Shown here piece by piece: positions 34,301 to 47,999 of a stretch of 64,000 nucleotides of DNA. The notes under the pieces were generated by a model. That model was given only the letters and a program-made list of their open reading frames with translations. It had not been told where the DNA came from and searched no databases. Source of the stretch: Prunus persica (lineage: Eukaryota; Streptophyta; Magnoliopsida; Rosales; Rosaceae); NCBI RefSeq assembly GCF_000346465.2, contig NC_034015.1, forward strand, positions 16,658,930 to 16,722,929. The letters are read 5' to 3'. Made by a program: the position numbers and the translations under genes. Every line of letters starts with the position of its first letter. The stretch's first letter is position 1.

Positions 34301-35525
34301 CTGGCTGACATCATCCTCATTGCGGGCGCAGACTATGACTGAATCAGTCGGGTTAATGGTCATGTCATCACTGTCTTCCGACTCCTCGTCCTTTGATAAA
34401 ATAAAAAATTGAATATGAAAAACTGAATCCCTCTTCTAGCCTCACAAAACAAAAGAACAACAAAAACAGTGGCATAATTAAGTTGTAAAACTTACATCAT
34501 CCTTATCCTTGAGATATGGATCCATATCATTACTAGGGTAGTAAAGGTCTCCAAGCCCACTACTAAACGGGTCAATGCCTAGGGTTAGACATAAGAAGAA
34601 GCACTGTTAGCTATATATCTTAATTGACACTCATGAGAGGAAACATATAAACTATAGTACTAATAACGCCATTTAAAACTTAAGCAAATTACTACTCTGT
34701 AACTTCAACAATGCTTCAAGTTCAACCTTGTCTAATAGCTTAAACTTTGGTCATGTCAACAATGCTTCAAGTTCAACACCTCCAGCTTAAGCAACATTGT
34801 GAATAATCCCCCTTATACTCCAAAAATGAATTCAAGAAAATAAGATAAAATAGAAATACCATCCTCCTCATCATCATAATGTTCCATGTCAAGTTCCCTC
34901 AATCCATCGGTTATATCATCAAATTTGGTCCCTGACTCTGTAACTTTAGAAGCTTTGCCGAGTGCTTTTGCTACCTCTAATGCTTGGGAGATTTGATCAT
35001 CCTTCTTGGGGGTTTCAACATCCATTTCTCCATCACCGTCCTCACTTTCACCATCTCCACTGCACAAAACAACACCCACCACAACCATACAAGTCAGCAA
35101 GTCGAAAATCAACACCAAAATGCATAGACCCTCTTTGCCAAAGAGCAAACACGTGACAAATATACTCCATGAAAAATTCAATCTTTTCCTTTTGCTTCCA
35201 GAAAGAAACTACCAACCCCATAAAGAACAAGACCAACAATTTGTTGCAAAAGAAGTGATCGTCTTTAACAAAAAAAAATCAATGAGTTCAGAGCTTAGCC
35301 TCAGAACAATAACAGCTATCAGAACAGACAATGGTCATTCAGCATCAATAAAGCACTCAACGATCACAAAAATTAGACAAATAAAAAAAGAGCTGAAGAA
35401 CTTCACCTTCTCTCCAAAGCACCGGTTTTGATTAACTCATCGATTTCCTCTTTGGTGGGCGGGTCGGCGACTGAGGGAACTGGCTTTGAAACTCCTCTGG
35501 GCACCCAAGAAATTGCTGATATCAT
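31362..35525 (-). CDS. PWP1: Periodic tryptophan protein 1 (PWP1), WD40 ribosome-biogenesis factor
   Basis: Sixteen exons on the minus strand, about 496 residues, all phases consistent. The clearest boundaries are 35525-35407, 35059-34860, 34578-34496, 34390-34295 and 34212-34089, with the last exon ending at TGA 31364-31362. The N-terminus MISAISWVPRGVSKPVPSVA is diagnostic for PWP1, followed by TKEEIDELIKTGALE. An acidic segment (GDGESEDGDGEMDVE, EHYDDEEDG) precedes WD repeats with IEIWDLD, VKIWDVATG, VKLWDVSN and VWDTSYDAA and inter-blade motifs such as HTDKVQAVAWN. Family role: nucleolar 60S/pre-rRNA processing and growth control. Two introns start with GC instead of GT (at 34294 and 32815). 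One large intron carries a dispersed repeat (33490-33757). Confidence 0.93.
33490..33757. repeat. Unclassified repeat, copy 2, in a PWP1 intron
   Basis: Shares an ordered set of blocks with 26937-27640 but lacks the MITE and LINE found there, so it shows the unoccupied state. Confidence 0.65.
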
Positions 35526-35870
35526 TTCCTCTTCTTCGTTTTTTAAAACTTGGTTGAGCTTAAATTGCTGTGTTTGACGAAGGTGGAGGTTTCAGGAGCT
35601 ATGAAATTTGGCGGTGGAGCAACGAGGACTGTATATCTGTTGCCGCTCCTCGATGGTGAAAAATAGGGTTTTAATACAATTTCGGACCCGTTTGGTTATA
35701 GGGATATTCCTAAACCCAATCAGATTAGAGTTTTGCTAACGTTTTCTTCATTTGTTTTTTTTTTTTTTTTTATAGTTTGGTTTTTGTTTTGTTTTTCAAC
35801 TACTTCTTTTAACTTCTTTATTTTTTCTTTGCCAAAGTTTACACATGGAAAACAAATTTTAAAAAGTCGA
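35526..35870. promoter_or_regulatory. PWP1 upstream region
   Basis: About 345 bases between the PWP1 start and the first palindrome of the satellite region. Contains a T run (35755-35774). No clear TATA box; housekeeping genes often lack one. Confidence 0.4.
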
Positions 35871-36484
35871 GTATAGCCGCGCGGCTATACTATTCACACA
35901 CACTAAAAAAAGGGAACTGCTGCGCAGAGCCCAGGCATCCACGTGTAAAATTGTATAGCCGTGCGGCTGTACTTTTTTACAAATGAATTCAAAAACCTGA
36001 GTATAGCCGTGCGGCTATACTTTTTTTAATATAAAAAAGGAGCACCCAAGAAGCCACGTGTCAAAAAAATCCATTTTTAAAAAAAATAAAAAAACACGGA
36101 GTATAGCCGTGCGGCTGTACTATTTTTCCTTTTTTTATTTATTCATAAAGTCGACCCTTTATCGTTTACCGCCACGTGTCGAAAAATAGTATAGCCGCTA
36201 TACTATTTTTTATATGAAAAATCGTAGTATAGCCGCCCGGCTATACTATTTAAATACATTGTATTTAAAAATTATGGCAGCACAGCTACACTATTTAATA
36301 AAAATATGAAAAATAAAATAGGACCCTCCTAGTTGCTTTAGTTTGTACCATATAAATATTAATTTGCTAGGTTCAACATATCCAAAGTAGATATTAATCT
36401 TCCACTATATGATATTTTAATATAATTTTGCACACATATGTTATTCTTATTCAATAATATGAGAGAATTATTTGTATCATACGT
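35871..36484. repeat. Left flanking repeat of the palindrome satellite
   Basis: About 614 bp with six or seven GTATAGCCG...CGGCTATAC palindromes (35871, 35953, 36001, 36101, 36190, 36228 and a decayed one near 36272), plus CCACGTGT motifs and an AT-rich end (TTCAATAATATGAGAGAATT). It is repeated in the same orientation at 51664-52286, on the far side of the array. Both share TGCTGCGCAGAGCCCAGGCA and CATATCCAAAGTAGATATTA. Confidence 0.85.
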
Positions 36485-37772
36485 TTAATAATGTTTTATA
36501 TACGTATTTCTCATGTTTAGTGCACTTAATTTTAACAAAAATTTCAGTAAGACGCAAAATTCACGTATTATATACAAAATTCTAACATATTATTGAATAA
36601 AAATAATATATATGTAAAAAAAATCTCAGTTTTTCATAATTGTTTATTAAAAATAGTATAGCCGCGCGGCTATACTCTTTTTCAAAAATTTTAATTAAAA
36701 ATAGTACAGCCGCCCTGCTGTAACCGTTTGCCACGTGGCGCATAGGCCTTGGCCGGTGTAAAAAGAGTATAGCCGCCCGGCTACACTGGATTCTTTTTGA
36801 ATTTTGTTCTAGAAATAGTATCGCCGCACGGCTATACTTATTTTCCCCAAATTTTTTTTAAGTAGGCTGTGACACGCGGCACCTATGCGCTGGGGCATCT
36901 CTTTTTTTAATATATAAATAGTACAGCCGTTCGGCTGTACTTTTACAAAATAAAATTCAATTTGCCACGTGGCGCATAGTCCTTGGCCGGTGTAAAAAGA
37001 GTATAGCCGCCCGGCTATACCGGATTCTTTTTTGAATTTTCTTCTAGAAATGGTATAGCCGCACGGCTATACTTATTTTCCCCTATTTTTTTTAATTAGG
37101 CTGTGACACGCGGCACCTATGCGCTGGGGCACCCTTTTTTTTAATACATAAATAGTATAGCCGCGCGGCTGTACTTTTAAAAAAGAAAATTTAATCCCAT
37201 TTACAAAAAATTTAGTTTCTTTACTTTTCTTTTTTGACCTACTTCTTTTATTTAATATATGTAATTGAGCAATATCTTAGCTTTTTTGAATTACTTTAAT
37301 CACTACTTGTATTTTAATATATATATATATAACAATTTCAAGTAAAAGTCCCCAAAATAATTCATTTATATTTATTAAGTCTTTCGAGAACTCGTTTGGG
37401 TGTCTTGATTAAATTTCTCCGTAGCCCAAGAGCCCTATCTCTTATTATTAGGCCATTGCTCGGGTATCTAGTGTCCCTTTTTGATTTTTTTTCTTTTCCA
37501 AAGCTATTACCCGCATAAATATTTTTGCACTTTCACGTTTAATAATGTTTTATACACGTATTTCTCATGTTTAGTGCACTTAATTTTAACAAAAATTTCA
37601 GTAATACGCAAAATTCACGTATTATACACATAATTCTAACATATTATTGAATAAAAATAATATATATGTAAAAAAAAATCTCAGTTTTTCCATAATTGTT
37701 TATTAAAAATAGTATAGCCGCGCGGCTATACCCTTTTTCAAAAATTTTAATTAAAAATAGTACAGCCGCCCT

Positions 37773-38241
37773 GCTGTAACCGTTTGCCACGTGGCGCATA
37801 GGCCTTGGCCGGTGTAAAAAGAGTATAGCCGACCGGCTACACTGGATTCTTTTTGAATTTTGTTCTAGAAATAGTATAGCCGCACGGCTATACTTATTTT
37901 CCCCAAATTTTTTTTAAGTAGGCTGTGACACGCTGCACCTATGCGCTGGGGCATCCCTTTTTTTAATATATAAATAGTACAGCCGTTCGGCTGTACCTTT
38001 ACAAAATAAAATTCAATTTGCCACGTGGCAAATAGTCCTTGGCCGGTGTAAAAAGAGTATAGCCGCCCGGCTATACCGGATTCTTTTTTGAATTTTCTTC
38101 TAGAAATAGTATAGCCGCCCGGCTATACTTATTTTCCCCTGTTTTTTTAATTAGGCTGTGACACGCGGCACCTATGCGCTGGGGCATCCTTTTTTTTAAT
38201 ACATAAATAGTATAGCCGCGCGGCTGTACTGTTAAAAAAGA
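37773..38241. repeat. Internal duplication within a satellite unit (example)
   Basis: Each unit contains two successive ~234-bp half-repeats: one from GCCACGTGGCGCATAGGCC and one from GCCACGTGGCAAATAGTCC. Each is followed by CTTGGCCGGTGTAAAAAGAG, two palindromes, a GCTGTGACACG block and CTATGCGCTGGGGCATCC. Equivalent pairs occur in every unit (for example 36731 and 36965). Confidence 0.85.
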
Positions 38242-41200
38242 AAATTTAATCCCATTTACAAAAAATTTAGTTTCTTTACTTTTCTTTTTTGACCTACTTC
38301 TTTTATTTAATATATGTAATTGAGCAATATCTTAGCTTTTTCGAATTACTTTAATCACTACTTGTATTTTAATATATATATATATATAACAATTTCAAGT
38401 AAAAGTCCCCAAAATAATTCATTTATATTTATTAAGTCTTTTGAGAACTCGTTTGGGTGTCTTAATTAAATTTCTCCGTAGCCCAAGAGCCCTATCTCTT
38501 ATTATTAGGCCATTGCTCGGGTATCTAGTGTCCCTTTTTGATTTTTTTTCTTTTCCAAAGCTATTACCCGCATAAATATTTTTGCACTTTCACGTTTAAT
38601 AATGTTTTATACACGTATTTCTCATGTTTAGTGCACTTAATTTTAACAAAAATTTCAGTAATACGCAAAATTCACGTATTATACACATAATTCTAACATA
38701 TTATTGAATAAAAATAATATATATGTAAAAAAAATCTCAGTTTTTCCATAATTGTTTATTAAAAATAGTATAGCCGAGCGGCTATACTCTTTTTCAAAAA
38801 TTTTAATTAAAAATAGTACAGCCGCCCTGCTGTAACCGTTTGCCACGTGGCGCATAGGCCTTGGCCGGTGTAAAAAGAGTATAGCCGCCCGGCTACACTG
38901 GATTCTTTTTGAATTTTGTTCTAGAAACTTATTTTCCCCAAATTTTTTTTAAGTAGGCTGTGACACGCGGCACCTATGCGCTGGGGCATCCCTTTTTTTA
39001 ATATATAAATAGTACAGCCGTTCGGCTGTACTTTTACAAAATAAAATTCAATTTGCCACGTGGCACATAGTCCTTGGCCGGTGTAAAAAGAGTATAGCCG
39101 CCCGGCTATACCGGATTCTTTTTTGAATTTTCTTCTAGAAATAGTATAGCCGCACGGCTATACTTATTTTCCCCTGTTTTTTTTAATTAGGCTGTGACAC
39201 GCGGCACCTATGCGCTGGGGCATCCTTTTTTTTAATACATAAATAGTATAGCCGCGCGGCTGTACTTTTAAAAAAGAAAATTTAATCCCATTTACAAAAA
39301 ATTTAGTTTCTTTACTTTTCTTTTTTGACCTACTTCTTTTATTTAATATATGTAATAGAGCAATATCTTAGCTTTTTTGAATTACTTTAATCACTACTTG
39401 TATTTTAATATATATATATATATATATAACAAATTCAAGTAAAAGTCCCCAAAATAATTCATTTATATTTATTAAGTCTTTTGAAAACTCGTTTGGGTGT
39501 CTTAATTAAATTTCTCCATAGCCCAAGAGCCCTATCTCTTATTATTAGGCCATTGCTCGGGTATCTAGTGTCCCTTTTTGATTTTTTTTCTTTTCCAAAG
39601 CTATTACCCGCATAAATATTTTTGCACTTTCACGTTTAATAATGTTTTATACACGTATTTCTCATGTTTAGTGCACTTAATTTTAACAAAAATTTCAGTA
39701 ATACGCAAAATTCACGTATTATACACATAATTCTAACATATTATTGAATAAAAATAATATATATGTAAAAAAAAATCTCAGTTTTTCCATAATTGTTTAT
39801 TAAAAATAGTATAGCCGCGCGGCTATACCCTTTTTCAAAAATTTTAATTAAAAATAGTACAGCCGCCCTGCTGTAACCGTTTGCCACGTGGCGCATAGGC
39901 CTTGGCCGGTGTAAAAAGAGTATAGCCGACCGGCTACACTGGATTCTTTTTGAATTTTGTTCTAGAAATAGTATAGCCGCACGGCTATACTTATTTTCCC
40001 CAAATTTTTTTTAAGTAGGCTGTGACACGCTGCACCTATGCGCTGGGGCATCCCTTTTTTTAATATATAAATAGTACAGCCGTTCGGCTGTACCTTTACA
40101 AAATAAAATTCAATTTGCCACGTGGCAAATAGTCCTTGGCCGGTGTAAAAAGAGTATAGCCGCCCGGCTATACCGGATTCTTTTTTGAATTTTCTTCTAG
40201 AAATAGTATAGCCGCCCGGCTATACTTATTTTCCCCTGTTTTTTTAATTAGGCTGTGACACGCGGCACCTATGCGCTGGGGCATCCTTTTTTTTAATACA
40301 TAAATAGTATAGCCGCGCGGCTGTACTGTTAAAAAAGAAAATTTAATCCCATTTACAAAAAATTTAGTTTCTTTACTTTTCTTTTTTGACCTACTTCTTT
40401 TATTTAATATATGTAATTGAGCAATATCTTAGCTTTTTCGAATTACTTTAATCACTACTTGTATTTTAATATATATATATATATATAACAATTTCAAGTA
40501 AAAGTCCCCAAAATAATTCATTTATATTTATTAAGTCTTTTGAGAACTCGTTTGGGTGTCTTAATTAAATTTCTCCGTAGCCCAAGAGCCCTATCTCTTA
40601 TTATTAGGCCATTGCTCGGGTATCTAGTGTCCCTTTTTTATTTTTTTTCTTTTCCAAAGCTATTACCCGCATAAATATTTTTGCACTTTCACGTTTAATA
40701 ATGTTTCATACACGTATTTCTCATGTTTAGTGCACTTAATTTTAACAAAAATTTCAGTAATACGCAAAATTCACGTATTATACACATAATTCTAACATAT
40801 TATTGAATAAAAATAATATATATGTAAAAAAAATCTCAGTTTTTCCATAATTGTTTATTAAAAATAGTATAGCCGCGCGGCTAGACTCTTTTTCAAAAAT
40901 TTTAATTAAAAATAGTACAGCCGCCGTGCTGTAACCGTTTGCCACGTGGCGCATAGGCCTTGGCCGGTGTAAAAAGAGTATAGCCGACCGGCTACACTGG
41001 ATTCTTTTTTGAATTTTGTTCTAGAAATAGTATAGCCGAACGGCTATACTTATATTCCCCAAATTTTTTTTAAGTAGGCTGTGACACGCGGCACCTATGC
41101 GCTGGGGCATCCCTTTTTTTAATATATAAATAGTACAGCCGTTCGGCTGTACTGTTACAAAATAAAATTCAATTTGCCACGTGGCACATAGTCCTTGGCC

Positions 41201-41523
41201 GGTGTAAAAAGAGTATAGCCGCCCGGCTATACCGGATTCTTTTTTGAATTTTCTTCTAGAAATAGTATAGCCGCCCGGCTATACTTATTTTCCCCTGTTG
41301 TTTTTAATTAGGCTGTGAAACGCGGCACCTATGCGCTGGGGAATCCTTTTTTTTAATACATAAATAGTATAGCCGCGCGGCTGTACTTTTAAAAAAGAAA
41401 ATTTAATCCCATTTACAAAAAATTTAGTTTCTTTACTTTTCTTTTTTGACCTACTTCTTTTATTTAATATATGTAATTGAGCAATATCTTAGCTTTTTTG
41501 AATTACTTTAATCACTACTTGTA

Positions 41524-41555
<32 letters not shown>

Positions 41556-43441
41556 ACAATTTCAAGTAAAAGTCCCCAAAATAATTCATTTATATTTATT
41601 AAGTCTTTTGAGAACTCGTTTGGGTGTCTTAATTAAATTTCTCCGTAGCCCAAGAGCCCTATCTCTTATTATTAGGCCATTCCTCGGGTATCTAGTGTCC
41701 CTTTTTGATTTTTTTTCTTTTCCAAAGCTATTACCCGCATAAATATTTTTGCACTTTCACGTTTAATAATGTTTCATACACGTATTTCTCATGTTTAGTG
41801 CACTTAATTTTAACAAAAATTTCAGTAATACGCAAAATTCACGTATTATACACATAATTCTAACATATTATTGAATAAAAATAATATATATGTAAAAAAA
41901 ATCTCAGTTTTTCCATAATTGTTTATTAAAAATAGTATAGCCGCGCGGCTATACTCTTTTTCAAAAATTTTAATTAAAAATAGTACAGCCGCCCTGCTGT
42001 AACCGTTTGCCACGTGGCGCATAGGCCTTGGCCGGTGTAAAAAGAGTATAGCCGCCCGGCTACACTGGATTCTTTTTGAATTTTGTTCTAGAAATAGTAT
42101 AGCCGCACGGCTATACTTATTTTCCCCAAATTTTTTTTAAGTAGGTTGTGACACGCGGCACCTATGCGCTGGGGCATCCCTTTTTTTAATATATAAATAG
42201 TACAGCCGTGCGGCTGTACTTTTACAAAATAAAATTCAATTTGCCACGTGGCACATAGTCCTTGGCCGGTGTAAAAAGAGTATAGCCGCCCGGCTATACC
42301 GGATTCTTTTTTGAATTTTCTTCTAGAAATAGTATAGCCGCACGGCTATACTTATTTTCCCCTGTTTTTTTTAATTAGGCTGTGACACGCGGCACCTATG
42401 CGCTGGGGCATCCTTTTTTTTAATACATAAATAGTATAGCCGCGCGGCTGTACTTTTAAAAAAGAAAATTTAATCCCATTTACAAAAAATTTAGTTTCTT
42501 TACTTTTCTTTTTTGACCTACTTCTTTTATTTAATATATGTAATTGAGCAATATCTTTGCTTTTTTGAATTACTTTAATCACTACTTGTATTTTAATATA
42601 TATATATATATAACAATTTCAAGTAAAAGTCCCCAAAATAATTCATTTATATTTATTAAGTCTTTTGAAAACTCGTTTGGGTGTCTTAATTAAATTTCTC
42701 CATAGCCCAAGAGCCCTATCTCTTATTATTAGGCGATTGCTCGGGTATCTAGTGTCCCTTTTTGATTTTTTTTCTTTTCCAAAGCTATTACCCGCATAAA
42801 TATTTTTGCACTTTCACGTTTAATAATGTTTTATACACGTATTTCTCATGTTTAGTGCACTTAATTTTAACAAAAATTTCAGTAATACGCAAAATTCACG
42901 TATTATACACATAATTCTAACATATTATTGAATAAAAATAATATATATGTAAAAAAAATCTCAGTTTTTCCATAATTGTTTATTAAAAATAGTATAGCCG
43001 AGCGGCTATACTCTTTTTCAAAAATTTTAATTAAAAATAGTACAGCCGCCGTGCTGTAACCGTTTGCCACGTGGCGCATAGGCCTTGGCCGGTGTAAAAA
43101 GAGTATAGCCGACCGGCTACACTGGATTCTTTTTGAATTTTGTTCTAGAAATAGTATAGCCGCGCGGCTATACGTATTTTCCCCAAATTTTTTTTAAGTA
43201 GGCTGTGACACGCGGCACCTATGCGCTGGGGCATCCCTTTTTTTAATATATAAATAGTACAGCCGTTCGGCTGTACTTTTACAAAATAAAATTCAATTTG
43301 CCACGTGTCACATAGTCCTTGGGCGGTGTAAAAAGAGTATAGCCGCCCCGCTATACCGGATTCTTTTTTGAATTTTCTTCTAGAAATAGTATAGCCGCAC
43401 GGCGATACTTATTTTCCCCTATTTTTTTTAATTAGGCTGTG

Positions 43442-43541
43442 NNNNNNNNNNNNNNNNNNNNNNNNNNNNNNNNNNNNNNNNNNNNNNNNNNNNNNNNNNN
43501 NNNNNNNNNNNNNNNNNNNNNNNNNNNNNNNNNNNNNNNNN
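43442..43541. other. Assembly gap (100 N)
   Basis: Exactly 100 N inside the satellite; likely a conventional placeholder, so the true copy number may differ. Confidence 1.
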
Positions 43542-43736
43542 CTATGCGGTTGTGCATCCTTTTTTTTTATACATAAATAGTATAGCCGTGCGGCTGTACT
43601 TTAAAAAAAGAAAATTTAATCCCATGTACAAAAAATTTAGTTTCTTTACTTTTCTTTTTTGACCTACTTCTTTTATTTAATATATGTAATTGAGCAATAT
43701 CTTAGCTTTTTTGAATTACTTTAATCACTACTTGTA

Positions 43737-43768
<32 letters not shown>

Positions 43769-44744
43769 ACAAATTCAAGTAAAAGTCCCCAAAATAATTC
43801 ATTTATATTTATTAAGTCTTTTGAGAACTCGTTTGGGTGTCTTAATTAAATTTCTCCATAGCCCAAGAGCCCTATCTCTTATTATTAGGCCATTGCTCGG
43901 GTATCTAGTGTCCCTTTTTGATTTTTGTTCTTTTCCAAAGCTATTACCCGCATAAATATTTTTGCACTTTCACGTTTAATAATGTTTTATACACGTATTT
44001 CTCATGTTTAGTGCACTTAATTTTAACAAAAATTTCAGTAATACGCAAAATTCACGTATTATACACATAATTCTAACATATTATTGAATAAAAATAATAT
44101 ATATGTAAAAAAAATCTCAGTTTTTCCATAATTGTTTATTAAAAATAGTATAGCCGCGCGGCTATACTCTTTTTCAAAAATTTTAATTAAAAATAGTACA
44201 GCCGCCGTGCTGTAACCGTTTGCCACGTGGCGCATAGGCCTTGGCCGGTGTAAAAAGAGTATAGCCGACCGGCGACACTGGATTCTTTTTGAATTTTGTT
44301 CTAGAAATAGTATAGCCGCACGGCTATACTTATTTTCCCCAAATTTTTTTAAGTAGGCTGTGACACGCGGCACCTATGCGCTGGGGCAGCCCTTTTTTTA
44401 ATATATAAATAGTACAGCCGGTCGGCTGTACTTTTACAAAATAAAATTCAATTTGCCACGTGGCACATAGTCCTTGGCCGGTGTAAAAAGAGTATAGCCG
44501 CCCGGCTATACCGGATTGTTTTTTGAATTTTCTTCTAGAAATAGTATAGCCGCACGGCTATACTTATTTTCCCCTGTTTTTTTTAACTAGGCTGTGACAC
44601 GCGGCACCTATGCGCTTGGGCATCCTTTTTTTTTTAATACATAAATCGTATAGCCGTGCGGCTGTACTTTAAAAAAAGAAAATTTAATCCCATTTACAAA
44701 AATTTAGTTTCTTTACTTTTCTTTTTTGACCTACTTTTTTTATT

Positions 44745-44869
44745 NNNNNNNNNNNNNNNNNNNNNNNNNNNNNNNNNNNNNNNNNNNNNNNNNNNNNNNN
44801 NNNNNNNNNNNNNNNNNNNNNNNNNNNNNNNNNNNNNNNNNNNNNNNNNNNNNNNNNNNNNNNNNNNNN
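44745..44869. other. Assembly gap (125 N)
   Basis: Gap in the AT-rich part of a unit. The units either side keep about 1,053 bp spacing, so this one may be size-estimated. Confidence 1.
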
Positions 44870-45225
44870 TCTTTTGAGAACTCGTTTGGGTGTCTTAATT
44901 AAATTTTTCCGTAAGCCCAAGAGCCCTATCTCTTATTGTTAGGCCATTGCTCGGGTATCTAGTGTCCCTTTTTGATTTTTTTTCTTTTCCAAGCTATTAC
45001 CCGCATAAATATTTTTGCACTTTCACGTTTAATAATGTTTGACACACGTATTTCTCATGTTTAGTGCACTTAATTTTAACAAAAATTTCAGTAATACGCA
45101 AATTCACGTATTATACACATAATTCTAACATATTATTGAATAAAAATAATATATATGTAAAAAAAATCTCAGTTTTTCCATAATTGTTTATTAAAAATAG
45201 TATAGCCGGGCGGCTATACTCTTTT

Positions 45226-45325
45226 NNNNNNNNNNNNNNNNNNNNNNNNNNNNNNNNNNNNNNNNNNNNNNNNNNNNNNNNNNNNNNNNNNNNNNNNNNN
45301 NNNNNNNNNNNNNNNNNNNNNNNNN
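45226..45325. other. Assembly gap (100 N)
   Basis: Third gap in the array. The surrounding unit keeps normal spacing (1,056 bp). Confidence 1.
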
Positions 45326-47967
45326 GCTACACTGGATTCTTTTTGAATTTTGTTCTAGAAATAGTATAGCCGCACGGCTATACTTATTTTCCCCAAATTT
45401 TTTTTAAGTAGGCTGTGACACGCGGCACCTATGCGCTGGGGCATCCCTTTTTTTAAGATATAAATAGTACAGCCGTTCGGCTGTACTGTTACAAAATAAA
45501 ATTCAATTTGCCACGTGGCACATAGTCCTTGGCCGGTGTAAAAAGAGTATAGCCGCCCGGCTATACCGGATTCTTTTTTGAATTTTCTTCTAGAAATAGT
45601 ATAGCCGCCCGGCGATACTTATTTTCCCCTGTTTTTTTTAATTAGGCTGTGACACGCGGCACCTATGCGCTGGGGCATCCTTTTTTTTAATACATAAATA
45701 GTATAGCCGCGCGGCTGTACGTTTAAAAAAGAAAATTTAATCCCATTTACAAAATATTTAGTTTCTTTACTTTTCTTTTTTGACCTACTTCTTTTATTTA
45801 ATATATGTAATTGAGCAATATCTTAGCTTTTTTGAATTACTTTAATCACTACTTGTATTTTAATATATATATATATAACAATTTCAAGTAAAAGTCCCCA
45901 AAATAATTCATTTATATTTATTAACTCTTTTGAGAACTCGTTTGGGTGTCTTAATTAAATTTCTCCGTATCCCAAGAGCCCTATCTCTTATTATTAGGCC
46001 ATTGCTCGGGTATCTAGTGTTCCTTTTTGATTTTTTTTCTTTTCCAAAGCTATTACCCGCATAAATATTTTTGCACTTTCACGTTTAATAATGTTTTATA
46101 CACGTATTTCTCATGTTTAGTGCACTTAATTTTAACAAAACTTTCAGTAATACGCAAAATTCACGTATTATACACATAATTCTAACATATTATTGAATAA
46201 AAATAATATATATGTAAAAAAAATCTCAGTTTTTCCATAATTGTTTATTAAAAATAGTATAGCCGCGCGGCTATACTCTTTTTCAAAAATTTTAATTAAA
46301 AATAGTACAGCCGCCGTGCTGTAACCGTTTGCCACGTGGCGCATAGGCCTTGGCCGGTGTAAAAAGAGTATAGCCGACCGGCGACACTGGATTCTTTTTG
46401 AATTTTGTTCTAGAAATAGTATAGCCGCACGGCTATACTTATTTTCCCCAAATTTTTTTAAGTAGGCTGTGACACGCGGCACCTATGCGCTGGGGCAGCC
46501 CTTTTTTTAATATATAAATAGTACAGCCGGTCGGCTGTACTTTTACAAAATAAAATTCAATTTGCCACGTGGCACATAGTCCTTGGCCGGTGTAAAAAGA
46601 GTATAGCCGCCCGGCTATACCGGATTGTTTTTTGAATTTTCTTCTAGAAATAGTATAGCCGCACGGCTATACTTATTTTCCCCTGTTTTTTTTAACTAGG
46701 CTGTGACACGCGGCACCTATGCGCTTGGGCATCCTTTTTTTTTTAATACATAAATCGTATAGCCGTGCGGCTGTACTTTAAAAAAAGAAAATTTAATCCC
46801 ATTTACAAAAAATTTAGTTTCTTTACTTTTCTTTTTTGACCTACTTTTTTTATTTAATATATGTAATTGAGCAATATCTTAGCTTTTTGGAATTACTTTA
46901 ATCAGTACTTGTATTTTAATATATATATATAACAATTTCAAGTAAAAGTCCCCAAAATAATTCATTTATATTTATTAAGTCTTTTGAGAACTCGTTTGGG
47001 TGTCTTAATTAAATTTCTCCGTAGCCCAAGAGCCCTATCTCTTATTATTAGGCCATTGCTCGGGTATCTAGTGTCCCTTTTTGATTTTTTTTCTTTTCCA
47101 AAGCTATTACCCGCATAAATATTTTTGCACTTTCACGTTTAATAATGTTTTATACACGTATTTCTCATGTTTAGTGCACTTAATTTTAACAAAACTTTCA
47201 GTAATACGCAAAATTCACGTATTATGCACATAATTCTAACATATTATTGAATAAAAATAATATATATGTAAAAAAAATCTCAGTTTTTCCATAATTGTTT
47301 ATTAAAAATAGTATAGCCGGGCGGCTATACGCTTTTTCAAAAATTTTAATTAAAAATAGTACAGCCGCCCTGCTGTAACCATTTGCCACGTGGCGCATAG
47401 GCCTTGGCCGGTGTGAAAAGCGTATAGCCGCCCGGCTACACTGGATTCTTTTTGAATTTTGTTCTAGAAATAGTATAGCCGCACGGCTATACTTATTTTC
47501 CCCAAATTTTTTTTAAGTAGGCTGTGACACGCGGCACCTATGGGCTGGGGCATCCCTTTTTTTAATATATAAATAGTACAGCCGTGCGGCTGTACTTTTA
47601 CAAAATAAAATTCAATTTTCCACGTGGCACATAGTCCTTGGGCGGTGTAAAAAGAGTATAGCCGCCCTGCTATACCGGATTCTTTTTTGAATTTTCTTCT
47701 AGAAATAGTATAGCCGCACGGCTATACTTATTTTCCCCTATTTTTTTTAATGAGGCTGTGACACGCGGCACCTATGCGCTGGGGCATCCTTTTTTTTTAA
47801 TACATAAATAGTATAGCCGTGCGGCGGTACTTTTAAAAAAGAAAATTTAATCCCATTTACAAAAAATTTAGTTTCTTTACTTTTCTTTTTTGACCTACTT
47901 CTTTTATTTAATATATGTAATTGAGCAATATCTTAGCTTTTTTGAATTACTTTAATCACTACTTGTA

Positions 47968-47999
<32 letters not shown>

